Shown one piece after another: positions 16,774 through 25,592 of a stretch of 64,000 nucleotides of DNA; the stretch's first letter is position 1; each line of letters starts with the position of its first letter. A program made the position numbers and the translations under genes. Origin of the DNA: Bradyrhizobium sp. CCH5-F6 (GTDB lineage Bacteria; Pseudomonadota; Alphaproteobacteria; Rhizobiales; Xanthobacteraceae); assembly GCF_001556045.1 (NCBI RefSeq), contig NZ_LSIC01000094.1, positions 186,001-250,000 on the forward strand. The letters are read 5' to 3'. The notes under the pieces were generated by a model, which was not told where the DNA came from, ran no database searches, and worked only from the letters and a program-made list of their open reading frames with translations.

Positions 16774-17679
16774 CGTATCCGCCTGCATCAGCGGGTCGGA
16801 CTTGAACATCGCCTTGAGATAGCTCGAGACGGCTCGGATACGCGGCACGAACTGGAGGTCGCTGTGGACGTTGATCCAGACGTCGCGCGTCGTCGACATC
16901 TTCTCGTGCAGCACCGGAACCAGATCGCTGCGGCCGGCCACCGCAAAGCTCGGCAGCAGCACCAGGCCGATGCCGCCGGCCGCTGCGTTCATCTGCGCGA
17001 TCATGCTGTTGGAGTGAAAGCTGACCGGCGGATTGCGGATGATGTCGTCGAGCCAGCGCACCGAGTCGAGCTGGATCAAATCGTCGATGTAGGTGACGAA
17101 GCTGTGGCGCGCGAGGTCCGCGGGCCGTTCGGGCATGCCCTCGCGTGCCAGGTAATCTTGTGAGCCGTAGAGGGCGAGCTGAAAGCTGCCGAGCCGCTCG
17201 GACGCCATGCCCTGTCCCGGCGGACGGAAGAAGCTCAGGAAGATATCGGCCTCGCGGCGATTGACCGAGACCGCCTGCGGCGAGGTCAGGAGCTCGACGG
17301 TGAGATCCGGATAACGTTGCCGCAGCGGTGCGAAGCGAAATGCGAGATAGAGCGAGGCAATACCTTCCATCGTCGCGAGCCGGACGCGGCCCGCCATCCG
17401 GCTGCCGCCGCGCTGCACGTCCTGATGCATCGCAATGACGGCGCTCTCGATCCGCTCGGCGTGACAGAGCAGGCGCTCGCCGGCTTCGTTGACACGCAAC
17501 CCCTGCGGTGAACGCTCGAACAACGTCGCGCCCAGCGCGCATTCGAGATGCGCGATCCGCCGGCTGATGGTGGATTGGTCGACCCGCAGACGTTTGGCCG
17601 CGCTGCCCAGGCTTCCGCCGCGGGCCGCGTGAAGGAATATCTTGAGGTCGTCCCAGTCGAGTGAGTTGAACTCCTGCAT
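16705..17679 (-). CDS. LysR-family transcriptional regulator
   Basis: This 324-residue regulator has an N-terminal winged helix-turn-helix (about 8-66; GSLGSAAKRLRVDQSTISRR) and a C-terminal LysR effector-binding domain (about 95-300). It is transcribed divergently from the nitrilase and ABC importer genes, the usual position for a LysR activator of a catabolic operon. A perfect 8-bp inverted repeat with 4-nt spacer lies between the two starts. The co-inducer is probably the imported nitrile or amide or its carboxylate product. Its 3' end overlaps the flippase gene. Confidence 0.93.
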   Translation of the reverse strand: MQEFNSLDWDDLKIFLHAARGGSLGSAAKRLRVDQSTISRRIAHLECALGATLFERSPQGLRVNEAGERLLCHAERIESAVIAMHQDVQRGGSRMAGRVRLATMEGIASLYLAFRFAPLRQRYPDLTVELLTSPQAVSVNRREADIFLSFFRPPGQGMASERLGSFQLALYGSQDYLAREGMPERPADLARHSFVTYIDDLIQLDSVRWLDDIIRNPPVSFHSNSMIAQMNAAAGGIGLVLLPSFAVAGRSDLVPVLHEKMSTTRDVWINVHSDLQFVPRIRAVSSYLKAMFKSDPLMQADTSGRKMLDALLVADAAVVAFQSG

Positions 17680-17739
17680 GCCCCACCCGACAGCAAGCGC
17701 TGTGCCAGCGGCGATGCACGCTGGGACGGATTGTCGCCC

Positions 17740-17759
17740 CCTGCAAGCCGTCTTGCAGG
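17740..17759. promoter_or_regulatory. candidate LysR operator between regulator and nitrilase
   Basis: CCTGCAAG-CCGT-CTTGCAGG is a perfect 8-bp inverted repeat at the centre of the 140-nt divergent intergenic region, 60 nt upstream of each start. Position and symmetry fit a LysR recognition site; binding is untested. Confidence 0.5.
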
Positions 17760-17819
17760 ATTGTCTGTATCGGAGCCCCCGGGGACCCCACTAGCCTGTC
17801 CTGAACCAAGGACAAAGCC

Positions 17820-18842
17820 ATGCTTCCTCGCTTCAAGGCCGCCGCGGTGCATGCCGCGCCGGTGTTTCTCGACCGCTCGGCGACCACAAAGAAGGCAATC
17901 TCGCTCATCCGGGAGGCAGCGGCCGCGGGCGCCGAGATCGTGGCATTCTCCGAGACGTTCATTCCCGCATTCCCGGTATGGGCTGCGCTCTGGGCTCCGA
18001 TCGACAATCACGACCTGTTCGTCCGCATGGCGGACCAGTCCGTGCTGGTCGACGGCCCCGAGATCAAGGCGATCCGCGACGAAGCGCGCGCGCTCGGCGT
18101 CGTGGTATCGATCGGCATCAGCGAGAAGTCGCCGGCGAGCGTCGGTGCCATCTGGAATACCAACCTCCTGATCGGCGAGGACGGCGAGATCCTCAACCAC
18201 CACCGCAAGCTGGTGCCGACCTTCTACGAGAAGCTGATCTGGAGCGGCGGCGACGGCGCGGGCCTGCGCGTCGTCGACACCAGGCTCGGCAAGATCGGGC
18301 AACTGATCTGCGGCGAGAACACCAACCCGTTGGCACGTTATTCGCTGATGGCGCAGGGTGAGCAGCTTCATATTTCGAGCTGGCCGCCGGTTTGGCCGAC
18401 CCGCCGGCCGGCCGGCGGCGGCAATTACCACATCGCAGCAGCCACCCGGATCCGGGCGAGCGCGCATTGCTTCGAAGCAAAGGTGTTCGGCCTCGTCACC
18501 GCGGGTGTGCTCGACAAGGCGGCGCGCGACATGCTGGTGGCGCGCGACGCCTCCGCCGCCGCCGTGCTCGACGCGACACCGCGCGCGGAAACCTTCTTCC
18601 TCGATCCGACCGGCGAGCAGATCGGCGAGGCGCTGCGCGACGAGGAAGGCATCCTCTACGCCGAGATCGATCTCAACCGCTGCGTCGAGCCCAAGCAGTT
18701 TCATGACGTGGTCGGCTACTACAACCGATTCGACATTTTCGATCTCAGCGTCAACCGCCGCCGGCTCAATCCCGTGTCCTTCACCGGAAGCGCGGCGTCC
18801 CAGCCGGACGCGGAGAGCGATCACATCGATGCCGGGTCGTGA
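17820..18842 (+). CDS. nitrilase (carbon-nitrogen hydrolase)
   Basis: This 340-residue enzyme hydrolyses a nitrile to the carboxylic acid and ammonia. The catalytic triad is visible: Glu45 (AFSETFIPAFPVW), Lys130 (HHRKLVPTFYEKLIW) and Cys164 (QLICGENTNPLARYSL). The Cys-Gly-Glu-Asn block and the following HISSWPPVWP are characteristic of true nitrilases and cyanide hydratases rather than amidases or ureidopropionases. It is the first gene after the divergent LysR; an ABC importer begins 66 nt downstream, so substrate uptake and hydrolysis are probably co-regulated. Whether the substrate is aliphatic or an arylacetonitrile is not clear. Confidence 0.93.
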   Translation: MLPRFKAAAVHAAPVFLDRSATTKKAISLIREAAAAGAEIVAFSETFIPAFPVWAALWAPIDNHDLFVRMADQSVLVDGPEIKAIRDEARALGVVVSIGISEKSPASVGAIWNTNLLIGEDGEILNHHRKLVPTFYEKLIWSGGDGAGLRVVDTRLGKIGQLICGENTNPLARYSLMAQGEQLHISSWPPVWPTRRPAGGGNYHIAAATRIRASAHCFEAKVFGLVTAGVLDKAARDMLVARDASAAAVLDATPRAETFFLDPTGEQIGEALRDEEGILYAEIDLNRCVEPKQFHDVVGYYNRFDIFDLSVNRRRLNPVSFTGSAASQPDAESDHIDAGS

Positions 18843-18908
18843 GCCCGGCTCGTACCCAACCGCATTTCACCGGCCGATCCGGCGGTGATGAAACATGGAA
18901 GGTGAGTC

Positions 18909-20228
18909 ATGAAGCTTGATCGTCGTCAGATTCTGCTCGGAAGCGCAGGCGCCGCTGCCGGTCTCGTGCTTCCAGGTAGCGCCGCCTGGGCGCAGACGCC
19001 GGCCAGCATCGGCACCTTCCCGGACGGCGTCACCGCGGACTCGGTCTTCGTCGGACTGACCATTCCGCTCACCGGCGTTTTCTCCGGTGACGGCGGCGAT
19101 CTCAAGCTTGGTTACGAGCTTGCGATCTCGGAGATCAACGCGGGCAGCGATTCCGCGAAGAAATGGGGCCTGCAAGGCAAGGGCGTGCTCGGCCGCCAGA
19201 TCCGCTACAAGGTGTCTGACACCGAGGGCAAACCCAATCTCGACGTACAGAGCGCCACGCAGTTCATCCAGCGCGACAAGGCGATCATGCTGTCAGGCTC
19301 GGTGTCGAGCGCGAGCGCAATCGCGCTGGAGGAGTTGGGCTCGCGCGAAAAGGTGCTCTACATGGTGGGCATCGCCGGCTCCAACGACATCACCGGCAAG
19401 AACTGCCAGCGCTATGGCTTCCGCTCGCAGCAGAACGCCTACATGGCCGCCAAGGCGCTCGCGCCTGTCGTCGCCAAGGCGCTCGGCAAGAACATGAAGA
19501 CCGCCTTCCTGGTACCGGACTACACTTACGGTCATACGGTCTATGACAGCTTCGCGAAGTTCTCGAAGGAGCAGGGCTGGCAACAGGTCGCCAAGGAAGT
19601 GGTCCCGCTCGGCACCACCGACTATTCCTCGGCGCTTCTCAACATCGCCAACAGCGGTGCGGACGTGTTCGTCAACATCGCCTTCGGTGCCGACGCGGTC
19701 GCCTCGACCAAGCAAGCCGAGCAATTCGGCGTGCTCAAGAAGATGAAGCTGGTGGTGCCGAACCTGTCCTCCTTCCAGGACAAGGAGCTCGGCGCCGAAA
19801 TCATGCAGGGCGTCTATGGTAGTTGCGACTTCTGGTGGACGCTGTCGGATCGCTATCCGCTCGCCAAGGGCTTCGTCGACGCCTTCGTCGAGAAGAACAA
19901 GTATCACCCGCGCTGGGGCGCCCATATCGGCTACATGCAGACCTATCTCTGGGCGCTGACGGTCGAGCGGGTGAAGAGTTTCAATCCGGTCGAGGTCATC
20001 AAGGCGATGGAGGCCTCGAAGGAGCAGCCTTACGAGACCACGATCGGCAAGGTCTATTTCCGCGCCGAGGATCACCAGATGGTGCGTCCGATCCCGGTCC
20101 TGCGCGGCAAGGCGCCGGCGGCGATGAAGGGGCCCGAGGACTATTACGAGATCGTCGACGTCGCCGAAGGCGAGAGCGTGATGAATCCGCCGGACCTGTT
20201 CGGCTGCAAGCTCGGCCCCTATACCTGA
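18909..20228 (+). CDS. ABC transporter substrate-binding protein (branched-chain amino acid/amide type)
   Basis: This 439-residue periplasmic binding protein of the Leu/Ile/Val-urea-amide class starts with a Tat-like signal (LDRRQILLGSAG, cleavage after AWA). The mature part begins SIGTFPDGVTADSVFVGLTIPLTG and has the two-lobed LivJ-type organisation. GGAAGGTGAGTC precedes the ATG. It is the first gene of a four-gene importer and lies behind the nitrilase, which suggests that it captures the nitrile substrate or a related amide. Confidence 0.92.
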   Translation: MKLDRRQILLGSAGAAAGLVLPGSAAWAQTPASIGTFPDGVTADSVFVGLTIPLTGVFSGDGGDLKLGYELAISEINAGSDSAKKWGLQGKGVLGRQIRYKVSDTEGKPNLDVQSATQFIQRDKAIMLSGSVSSASAIALEELGSREKVLYMVGIAGSNDITGKNCQRYGFRSQQNAYMAAKALAPVVAKALGKNMKTAFLVPDYTYGHTVYDSFAKFSKEQGWQQVAKEVVPLGTTDYSSALLNIANSGADVFVNIAFGADAVASTKQAEQFGVLKKMKLVVPNLSSFQDKELGAEIMQGVYGSCDFWWTLSDRYPLAKGFVDAFVEKNKYHPRWGAHIGYMQTYLWALTVERVKSFNPVEVIKAMEASKEQPYETTIGKVYFRAEDHQMVRPIPVLRGKAPAAMKGPEDYYEIVDVAEGESVMNPPDLFGCKLGPYT

Positions 20229-20237
20229 GCCGCCCAG

Positions 20238-21113
20238 ATGCCAAGCTGGCCCGCCCTCGCCTCGCAGGCCTTCAACGGCCTCGCCCTCGGTTCGCTGCTG
20301 GCGCTCGTCAGCAGTGGCCTGACGATCATCCTGGGCACGCTCGGTGTCCTGAACTTCGCCCACGGCGCGTTATTCGCCGTGGGCGCCTATGCCGCCTTCG
20401 TCATGCTGCAATACACCCAGTCGTTCCTGCTCGCGATCGCGGTCGGCTGCGGCTTCATGCTGGTGCTCGGCTTCCTGCTTGAGCGTCTGATCATCCGCTT
20501 CTTTTACGGCCGGCCGCATGAAGACCAGATCCTCGTCACCTACGGCATCGGCATTGTGCTCGTGGAGTGCGTGCGCGCCGTCTTCGGCGGCAACGCGCAG
20601 CGCGTGCCGACGCCGTCATGGGGACAGGGCGCAACGCAGCTCGGCTTCCTGATCTATCCGACCTACCGTCTCCAGCTCATCGCCATCATCGCAACGCTGC
20701 TGGTCGGCCTCTATCTCGTGCTCTACCGCACTTCGATGGGTCTCGTGGTTCGCGCCGGAATCGAGAACCCCGGCATGGTCGGCATCCTCGGCATCAATCT
20801 GCGGCGCACCTTCCTGCTGGTGTTCGCGATCGGCGTCGTCGCGGTTGGTCTTGCCGGCATGCTGTACGCGCCGGTCGTCGCGGTGACACCGGACATGGGC
20901 GCGAATTTCATGGCGCAGTCCTTCGTCGTGATCGTGCTCGGCGGCCTCGGCTCGTTCCCCGGCGCGGTGGTCGGCGGGCTGATCGCCGGCGAGATCATCA
21001 GCCTCACCAGCGCGTTCAACTCCTCCTATTCGGAAGTGATGCTCTACGCGCTGATGGCGCTGCTCCTGGTGCTGCGCCCGCAGGGCCTGTTCGGCTCGGA
21101 AGGACGGGTATGA
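20238..21113 (+). CDS. branched-chain-type ABC transporter permease (LivH-like)
   Basis: This 291-residue LivH-type inner-membrane permease has about eight helices and the conserved LGTLGVLNFAHGALFAVGAY (about 32-51) and LGGLGSFPGAVVGGLIAGE (about 234-252) blocks. It starts 9 nt after the binding-protein stop and overlaps the next gene (ATGA), so it is translationally coupled. It forms the translocation pore with the LivM half of the following fusion. Confidence 0.94.
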   Translation: MPSWPALASQAFNGLALGSLLALVSSGLTIILGTLGVLNFAHGALFAVGAYAAFVMLQYTQSFLLAIAVGCGFMLVLGFLLERLIIRFFYGRPHEDQILVTYGIGIVLVECVRAVFGGNAQRVPTPSWGQGATQLGFLIYPTYRLQLIAIIATLLVGLYLVLYRTSMGLVVRAGIENPGMVGILGINLRRTFLLVFAIGVVAVGLAGMLYAPVVAVTPDMGANFMAQSFVVIVLGGLGSFPGAVVGGLIAGEIISLTSAFNSSYSEVMLYALMALLLVLRPQGLFGSEGRV

Positions 21114-22984
21114 ACAAGTCGCGATCGAACGGGCTGCGGAGCCACATTCCGGAGCTCGCGATTCTTGCCACGCTGATTGCGGCACCGGTGGTGCTGCCGC
21201 ATCTCGGCTTCTCCATCGATCTGCTGACGCGGGTGCTGAACTGGGGACTGATCGGGCTCGGCTTCGACATCCTGTTCGGCCTCGCCGGCCTCCTGTCATT
21301 CGGCCAGGCCGCGTTCTACGGCGTCGGCGGCTTCGTCACGGCGTATCTGCTGGTTTCCGGCACGCTGAGCAGCGTGTGGCTGGCGCTCGCCGCCGGTACA
21401 ATATCGGCCGGCGCATTCGGGCTCGTCGTCGGCTGGCTCGCGGTGCGCCGCATCGGCATCTACTTCACGATGATCACGCTGGCGTTCGGCCAGATGGCCT
21501 ATTTCATCGAGAACTCGCCGCTGTCGCACTACACGGGTGGCGAAAACGGCATTCCCGGGGTGCCGGTGCCCGTGCTCGGCTTCGGCGAGCATGCCATCCG
21601 CATCGGCGCAGGTCTGCCGATGTACGTGCTGTTCGCGGTGATCTTCTTCGGTGGCTACGTGCTGGCGCGCCGCATCGTCCGCTCTCCCGTGGGCGCGATC
21701 CTGCTCGCGATCAAGGAGAACACCGCGCGCGTCGCAATGCTCGGCCACAACGTGCCGGCCTACAAGCTCGCAGCCTTCGTCATCGCCGCGCTCTATGCGG
21801 GACTCGCCGGCGGCCTGCTCGGCTCGTTCCAGAGCTACATGCCACCGGATGCATTCTCGCTGGAGACGTCGGGCCAGCTCGTGGTCCAGACCATCGTCGG
21901 CGGCGCCAACACCCTGATCGGACCGCTGGTCGGCGCCGCGGTCTGGCTCTGGCTGCGCGACAACCTCCAGCTCATTCCCGGCCTCACCACGCTGTGGAAG
22001 CTGGTGCTCGGCATCGCCTTCATCGTGCTGGTCGTGGGCCTGCGCCGGGGCATTTGCGGCGAGATCATCCATTGGTTGACCGAGCGCCGGACCCTTTCCG
22101 CACGTCAGGCCGCTGAGGCCGCAACCGAGGCGATCGAGGCCGGCGGCGCGGTGAAAGCTGCATCGGGCGGCCGTCGCGACACTGCCCTGCCATTGCCCTC
22201 ACCCGCCACCGGCGACAGCGACATTGCCCTGGAAGCCTGCGCGCTCGCGCGGCACTATGGCGGCCTGAAAGCCGTCGACGGCGTTTCGTTCAAGGTGCGC
22301 TGCGGCTCCATTCATGCCGTGATCGGCCCGAACGGCGCCGGCAAGAGCACGCTGTTCAAGATGCTGCTGGACGAGGTCAGCCCGACCTCGGGTCATGTGC
22401 TGTTGTTCGGATCGCAAGTGACCGGCCACGGCGTCAGCCGGACCGCGCAATTCGGCATCGCCAAGTCCAACCAGTTGAACCAGCTCTTTCCGAATCTCTC
22501 GGTGCGGAAGAATTTGCGCATCGCCGCCTTGGCACGCTGCCGCGGACCGCTGCGGATCGACCTGCTGCGAACGGCCGACAGCCTGCCGGAGGTGGAGGCA
22601 CAGATCGACGCGATCATGGCGCTGCTCGATCTTACAGCGCGGGCCGACACGCCGGCGCACATCCTCGCCTACGGCGAGAAGCGGCGGCTCGAGATCGGCA
22701 TGGCGTTTGCGACGAGCCCGAAGGTGCTGTTGCTCGACGAGCCCCTCGCCGGCATGAGCCCGTCGGAACGCGCCGCGACCTGCACACTGATCCGCGACAT
22801 CGCCCGGACCTGCACCATCGTCATCGTCGAGCACGACCTCGACGCGATCTTCGGCCTCGCCGAACGCATCACCGTGCTCTACGAAGGCCGCTTGCTCGCC
22901 GACGGCACGGCGGACGAGATCCGCGGCAACCGGCAGGTTCAGGACGCTTACCTCGGAGGGCTTCACGCGCATGAGCCTGCTTGA
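21110..22984 (+). CDS. fused ABC permease-ATPase (LivM-LivG)
   Basis: This 624-residue protein joins two subunits that are usually separate. Residues 1 to about 330 are a LivM-type permease (LNWGLIGLGFDILFGLAGLL, GQAAFYGVGGF). A polar Ala/Glu-rich linker (about 330-365) leads to a LivG-type ATPase with Walker A GPNGAGKST near residue 406, signature AYGEKRRLEIGMA and Walker B LLLDEPLAGM. ATG at 21110 overlaps the stop of the previous gene. The shape couples membrane and motor parts one to one; the complex still needs LivH and LivF partners. Such fusions occur in other rhizobial importers. Confidence 0.92.
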   Translation: MNKSRSNGLRSHIPELAILATLIAAPVVLPHLGFSIDLLTRVLNWGLIGLGFDILFGLAGLLSFGQAAFYGVGGFVTAYLLVSGTLSSVWLALAAGTISAGAFGLVVGWLAVRRIGIYFTMITLAFGQMAYFIENSPLSHYTGGENGIPGVPVPVLGFGEHAIRIGAGLPMYVLFAVIFFGGYVLARRIVRSPVGAILLAIKENTARVAMLGHNVPAYKLAAFVIAALYAGLAGGLLGSFQSYMPPDAFSLETSGQLVVQTIVGGANTLIGPLVGAAVWLWLRDNLQLIPGLTTLWKLVLGIAFIVLVVGLRRGICGEIIHWLTERRTLSARQAAEAATEAIEAGGAVKAASGGRRDTALPLPSPATGDSDIALEACALARHYGGLKAVDGVSFKVRCGSIHAVIGPNGAGKSTLFKMLLDEVSPTSGHVLLFGSQVTGHGVSRTAQFGIAKSNQLNQLFPNLSVRKNLRIAALARCRGPLRIDLLRTADSLPEVEAQIDAIMALLDLTARADTPAHILAYGEKRRLEIGMAFATSPKVLLLDEPLAGMSPSERAATCTLIRDIARTCTIVIVEHDLDAIFGLAERITVLYEGRLLADGTADEIRGNRQVQDAYLGGLHAHEPA

Positions 22985-23675
22985 AGTCGACCGCATCAAC
23001 ACGCTCTACGGCGATTCCCATGTCCTGTTCGACCTCTCGATCCGGGTCGAGGAAGGCGAGGTCGTGGCGCTGCTCGGCCGCAACGGCGCCGGCAAGACCA
23101 CGACGCTGCGCTCGATCATGGGCGTGCTCGCCCCGAGGAGTGGCGAGATCCGGCTCGATGGCAAACCGATCAGCGGTCTCGCTCCATCCGCCATCGCCAA
23201 CATGGGCGTGCAGCTCGTCCCCGAGGAGCGCGCGATCTTCGGCGGCCTGACGGTCGAGGAAAACCTGCGCATCGCGGCCTTGACCGCGCCGAAGGCGTGG
23301 TCGTTCGATCGCATCTACGGTGTGTTTCCGCGCCTGAAGGAACGACGCAAGTCTCTCGGACGAACGCTGTCGGGCGGCGAGCAGCAGATGCTCTCGATCG
23401 CCCGCGCGCTGATCCGGGACGCCCGCATCATCCTGCTCGACGAACCGTTCGAGGGCCTGGCGCCGCTGATCGTGCGCGACCTCGTCAACGTTGCCGCCGA
23501 CCTCGCGCGCGAAGGCCGCACCATGATCGTGGTGGAGCAGAACGTCGCCGCAGCGCTGAGCTTCGCCACCCGCGTCTACGGCCTCAACAACGGCCACGTG
23601 GTGTTCGAGGGCACCTCCGCCGAGCTGACCGCAAACCCTGCCCTGGCGCGGGATTTCCTCGGCGTCGGCGCGTGA
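22971..23675 (+). CDS. branched-chain-type ABC transporter ATPase (LivF-like)
   Basis: This 234-residue second ATPase of the importer has Walker A GRNGAGKTT (about 36-44), signature LSGGEQQML and Walker B IILLDEPFEGL. Its start overlaps the end of the LivM-LivG fusion by 14 nt. It energises uptake of the compound presumably used by the upstream nitrilase. Confidence 0.94.
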   Translation: MSLLEVDRINTLYGDSHVLFDLSIRVEEGEVVALLGRNGAGKTTTLRSIMGVLAPRSGEIRLDGKPISGLAPSAIANMGVQLVPEERAIFGGLTVEENLRIAALTAPKAWSFDRIYGVFPRLKERRKSLGRTLSGGEQQMLSIARALIRDARIILLDEPFEGLAPLIVRDLVNVAADLAREGRTMIVVEQNVAAALSFATRVYGLNNGHVVFEGTSAELTANPALARDFLGVGA

Positions 23676-23845
23676 GCACCGCGAACGGCTGTTTCGCAGG
23701 AGGGCACCGAGTTGGGCGAAACGACTGCCCATCGCCCCGGCGCGGAAAGATCTTTCTCATTTGATCGAAAAGCTTGCCCATCAGGGAAGGTTCATTCTAC
23801 GTCGTATTGCCCAGCCGACGAGATCAACCTAAGCTTCCCCTCGAT

Positions 23846-24670
23846 ATGTTCGATCCACTTTACGTCGCTTCCGGATTCGCCGTCGGCCTGCTTGTCGGGA
23901 TGACCGGCGTCGGCGGCGGCTCGTTGATGACGCCGCTGCTGATCCTGTTGTTCGGCGTCCACCCCGCCACCGCGGTCGGCACCGACCTGCTCTATGCCGC
24001 CGCCACCAAGGCCGGCGGCAGCGTGGTGCATGGCTGGTCGCGCAGCGTGCACTGGCCGGCGGTGCTGCGGCTCGCCTGCGGCAGCATTCCCGCCAGCGCG
24101 GTGACGCTGCTGGTGCTGTGGAAGCTCGACCTCAAGAGCGATGCCGAGCGCAGCCTGGTCAATCTGGTGCTGTGCTTTGCGCTGCTGCTGACTGCGACCT
24201 CGCTGATCTTTCGCAAGTCGATCATGGACCGCTATCGAAAGCGACTCGAGCAGGTCGACGAGCGCACGACTTTGATCGCGACCGTGATCACCGGCATCGT
24301 GCTGGGCGTGCTGGTCTCGATCTCCTCTGTCGGCGCCGGCGCGGTCGGCGTCACCGTGCTGCTGCTGCTCTATCCGCGCCTGCCGATGGCGACCATCGTC
24401 GGCTCCGACATCGCCCATGCGGTGCCGCTGACACTGGTTGCCGGCATCGGACACTGGGCGCTCGGTGACGTCGACTGGGCCCTGATGGGCGTGCTGCTGC
24501 TGGGCTCTCTGCCCGGCATCATCGTCGGCAGCTTCAGCGCGACGCGCGTGCCCGAGACGGTGCTGCGGCTGACGCTTGCCTGCGTGCTGTTCGCGGTCGC
24601 CGGCAAGATCATGTTTGCGGAGTTGAATTTGTCGTCGGCCATCGTGACGGCGCTGGCCTGGAGCCATTGA
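23846..24670 (+). CDS. TSUP-family (TauE/SafE) membrane transporter
   Basis: This 274-residue membrane protein has about eight helices in two repeated halves with the family signature GMTGVGGGSLMTPLLILLFG (about 17-36) and SISSVGAGAVGVTVLL in the second half. TSUP proteins export or import sulfite, sulfoacetate or other organosulfur and carboxylate ions. ATG at 23846 removes a non-native N-terminus. It is separated from the importer operon by 170 nt and is probably independent. The substrate is unknown; sulfur genes start 3 kb away. Confidence 0.88.
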   Translation: MFDPLYVASGFAVGLLVGMTGVGGGSLMTPLLILLFGVHPATAVGTDLLYAAATKAGGSVVHGWSRSVHWPAVLRLACGSIPASAVTLLVLWKLDLKSDAERSLVNLVLCFALLLTATSLIFRKSIMDRYRKRLEQVDERTTLIATVITGIVLGVLVSISSVGAGAVGVTVLLLLYPRLPMATIVGSDIAHAVPLTLVAGIGHWALGDVDWALMGVLLLGSLPGIIVGSFSATRVPETVLRLTLACVLFAVAGKIMFAELNLSSAIVTALAWSH

Positions 24671-24802
24671 GGCCGGGACCGGACGATAGAATCCTGGGGT
24701 GAGCAAAGCGAAGGCGTGCCCACCATGTCACGTCGATAGGGAACGCCGGGTGGGCACGGCGCAACGCTCCTCTGCCCACCCGGCGGCACTGCCTCGTCGT
24801 GC

Positions 24803-25591
24803 TTACTCCGCGGTCCAGCCGCCGTCGATCGAGAGATTGGTGCCGGTGATCTGCGCGGCATCGTCGCTGCACAGGAACAGCGCGAGCGCCGCGACCTGCT
24901 CGGAGGTGACGAACTCCTTGGTCGGCTGCGCGTCGAGCAGCACGTCGTTGATGACCTGCTCGCGCGTCAGATTGCGCGCCTTCATCGTGTCGGGGATCTG
25001 CTTTTCGACCAGCGGCGTCCAGACATAGCCGGGGCTGATGCAGTTGCAGGTGATCTTGTGGGTCGCGACCTCCAGCGCCACGGTCTTGGTGAGACCGGCG
25101 ATGCCGTGCTTGGCAGAGACGTAGGCCGACTTGAAGGGCGAGGCAACCAGCGAATGCGCGGATGCCGTGTTGATGATGCGGCCCCAGCCCTTCTTCTTCA
25201 TGCCGGGGACGGCGGCACGGATGGCATGGAAGGCCGAGGACAGGTTGATCGCGATGATCTGGTCCCACTTCTCCGGCGGAAACTCCTCGATCGGCGAGAC
25301 GAACTGGATGCCGGCGTTGTTGACCAGGATGTCGACCGAGCCGAACGTCTTCTCGCCGAGCGCGATCATGCCGGCGATCTCGGCGGGCTTGGTCATGTCG
25401 GCCGGCGAGTAGATCGCCTTGACCTTGAAGTCCGACTCGATCTTGGCGCGTTCCTTCTCGATGTCCTCGGCCGAGCCGAAGCCGTTGATGACGACGTTGG
25501 CGCCGGCGGCGGCGAATGCGCGCGCGTAAGCGAGCCCGATGCCGCTGGTCGACCCGGTCACGACAGCGTTCTTGCCTGACAGACTACCCAT
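24803..25591 (-). CDS. bdhA: D-3-hydroxybutyrate dehydrogenase
   Basis: This 262-residue SDR enzyme interconverts D-3-hydroxybutyrate and acetoacetate with NAD(H), the last step of polyhydroxybutyrate mobilisation. It has TGSTSGIG (12-19), NNAG (91-94) and Ser144, Tyr157 and Lys161 in the subfamily-diagnostic ASAHSLVASPFKSAYVSAKHG. The C-terminal block GTNLSIDGGWTA is also typical. It lies 1 nt after a patatin-like hydrolase gene on the same strand, so the two are probably co-translated. Confidence 0.94.
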   Translation of the reverse strand: MGSLSGKNAVVTGSTSGIGLAYARAFAAAGANVVINGFGSAEDIEKERAKIESDFKVKAIYSPADMTKPAEIAGMIALGEKTFGSVDILVNNAGIQFVSPIEEFPPEKWDQIIAINLSSAFHAIRAAVPGMKKKGWGRIINTASAHSLVASPFKSAYVSAKHGIAGLTKTVALEVATHKITCNCISPGYVWTPLVEKQIPDTMKARNLTREQVINDVLLDAQPTKEFVTSEQVAALALFLCSDDAAQITGTNLSIDGGWTAE

Positions 25592-25592
25592 T

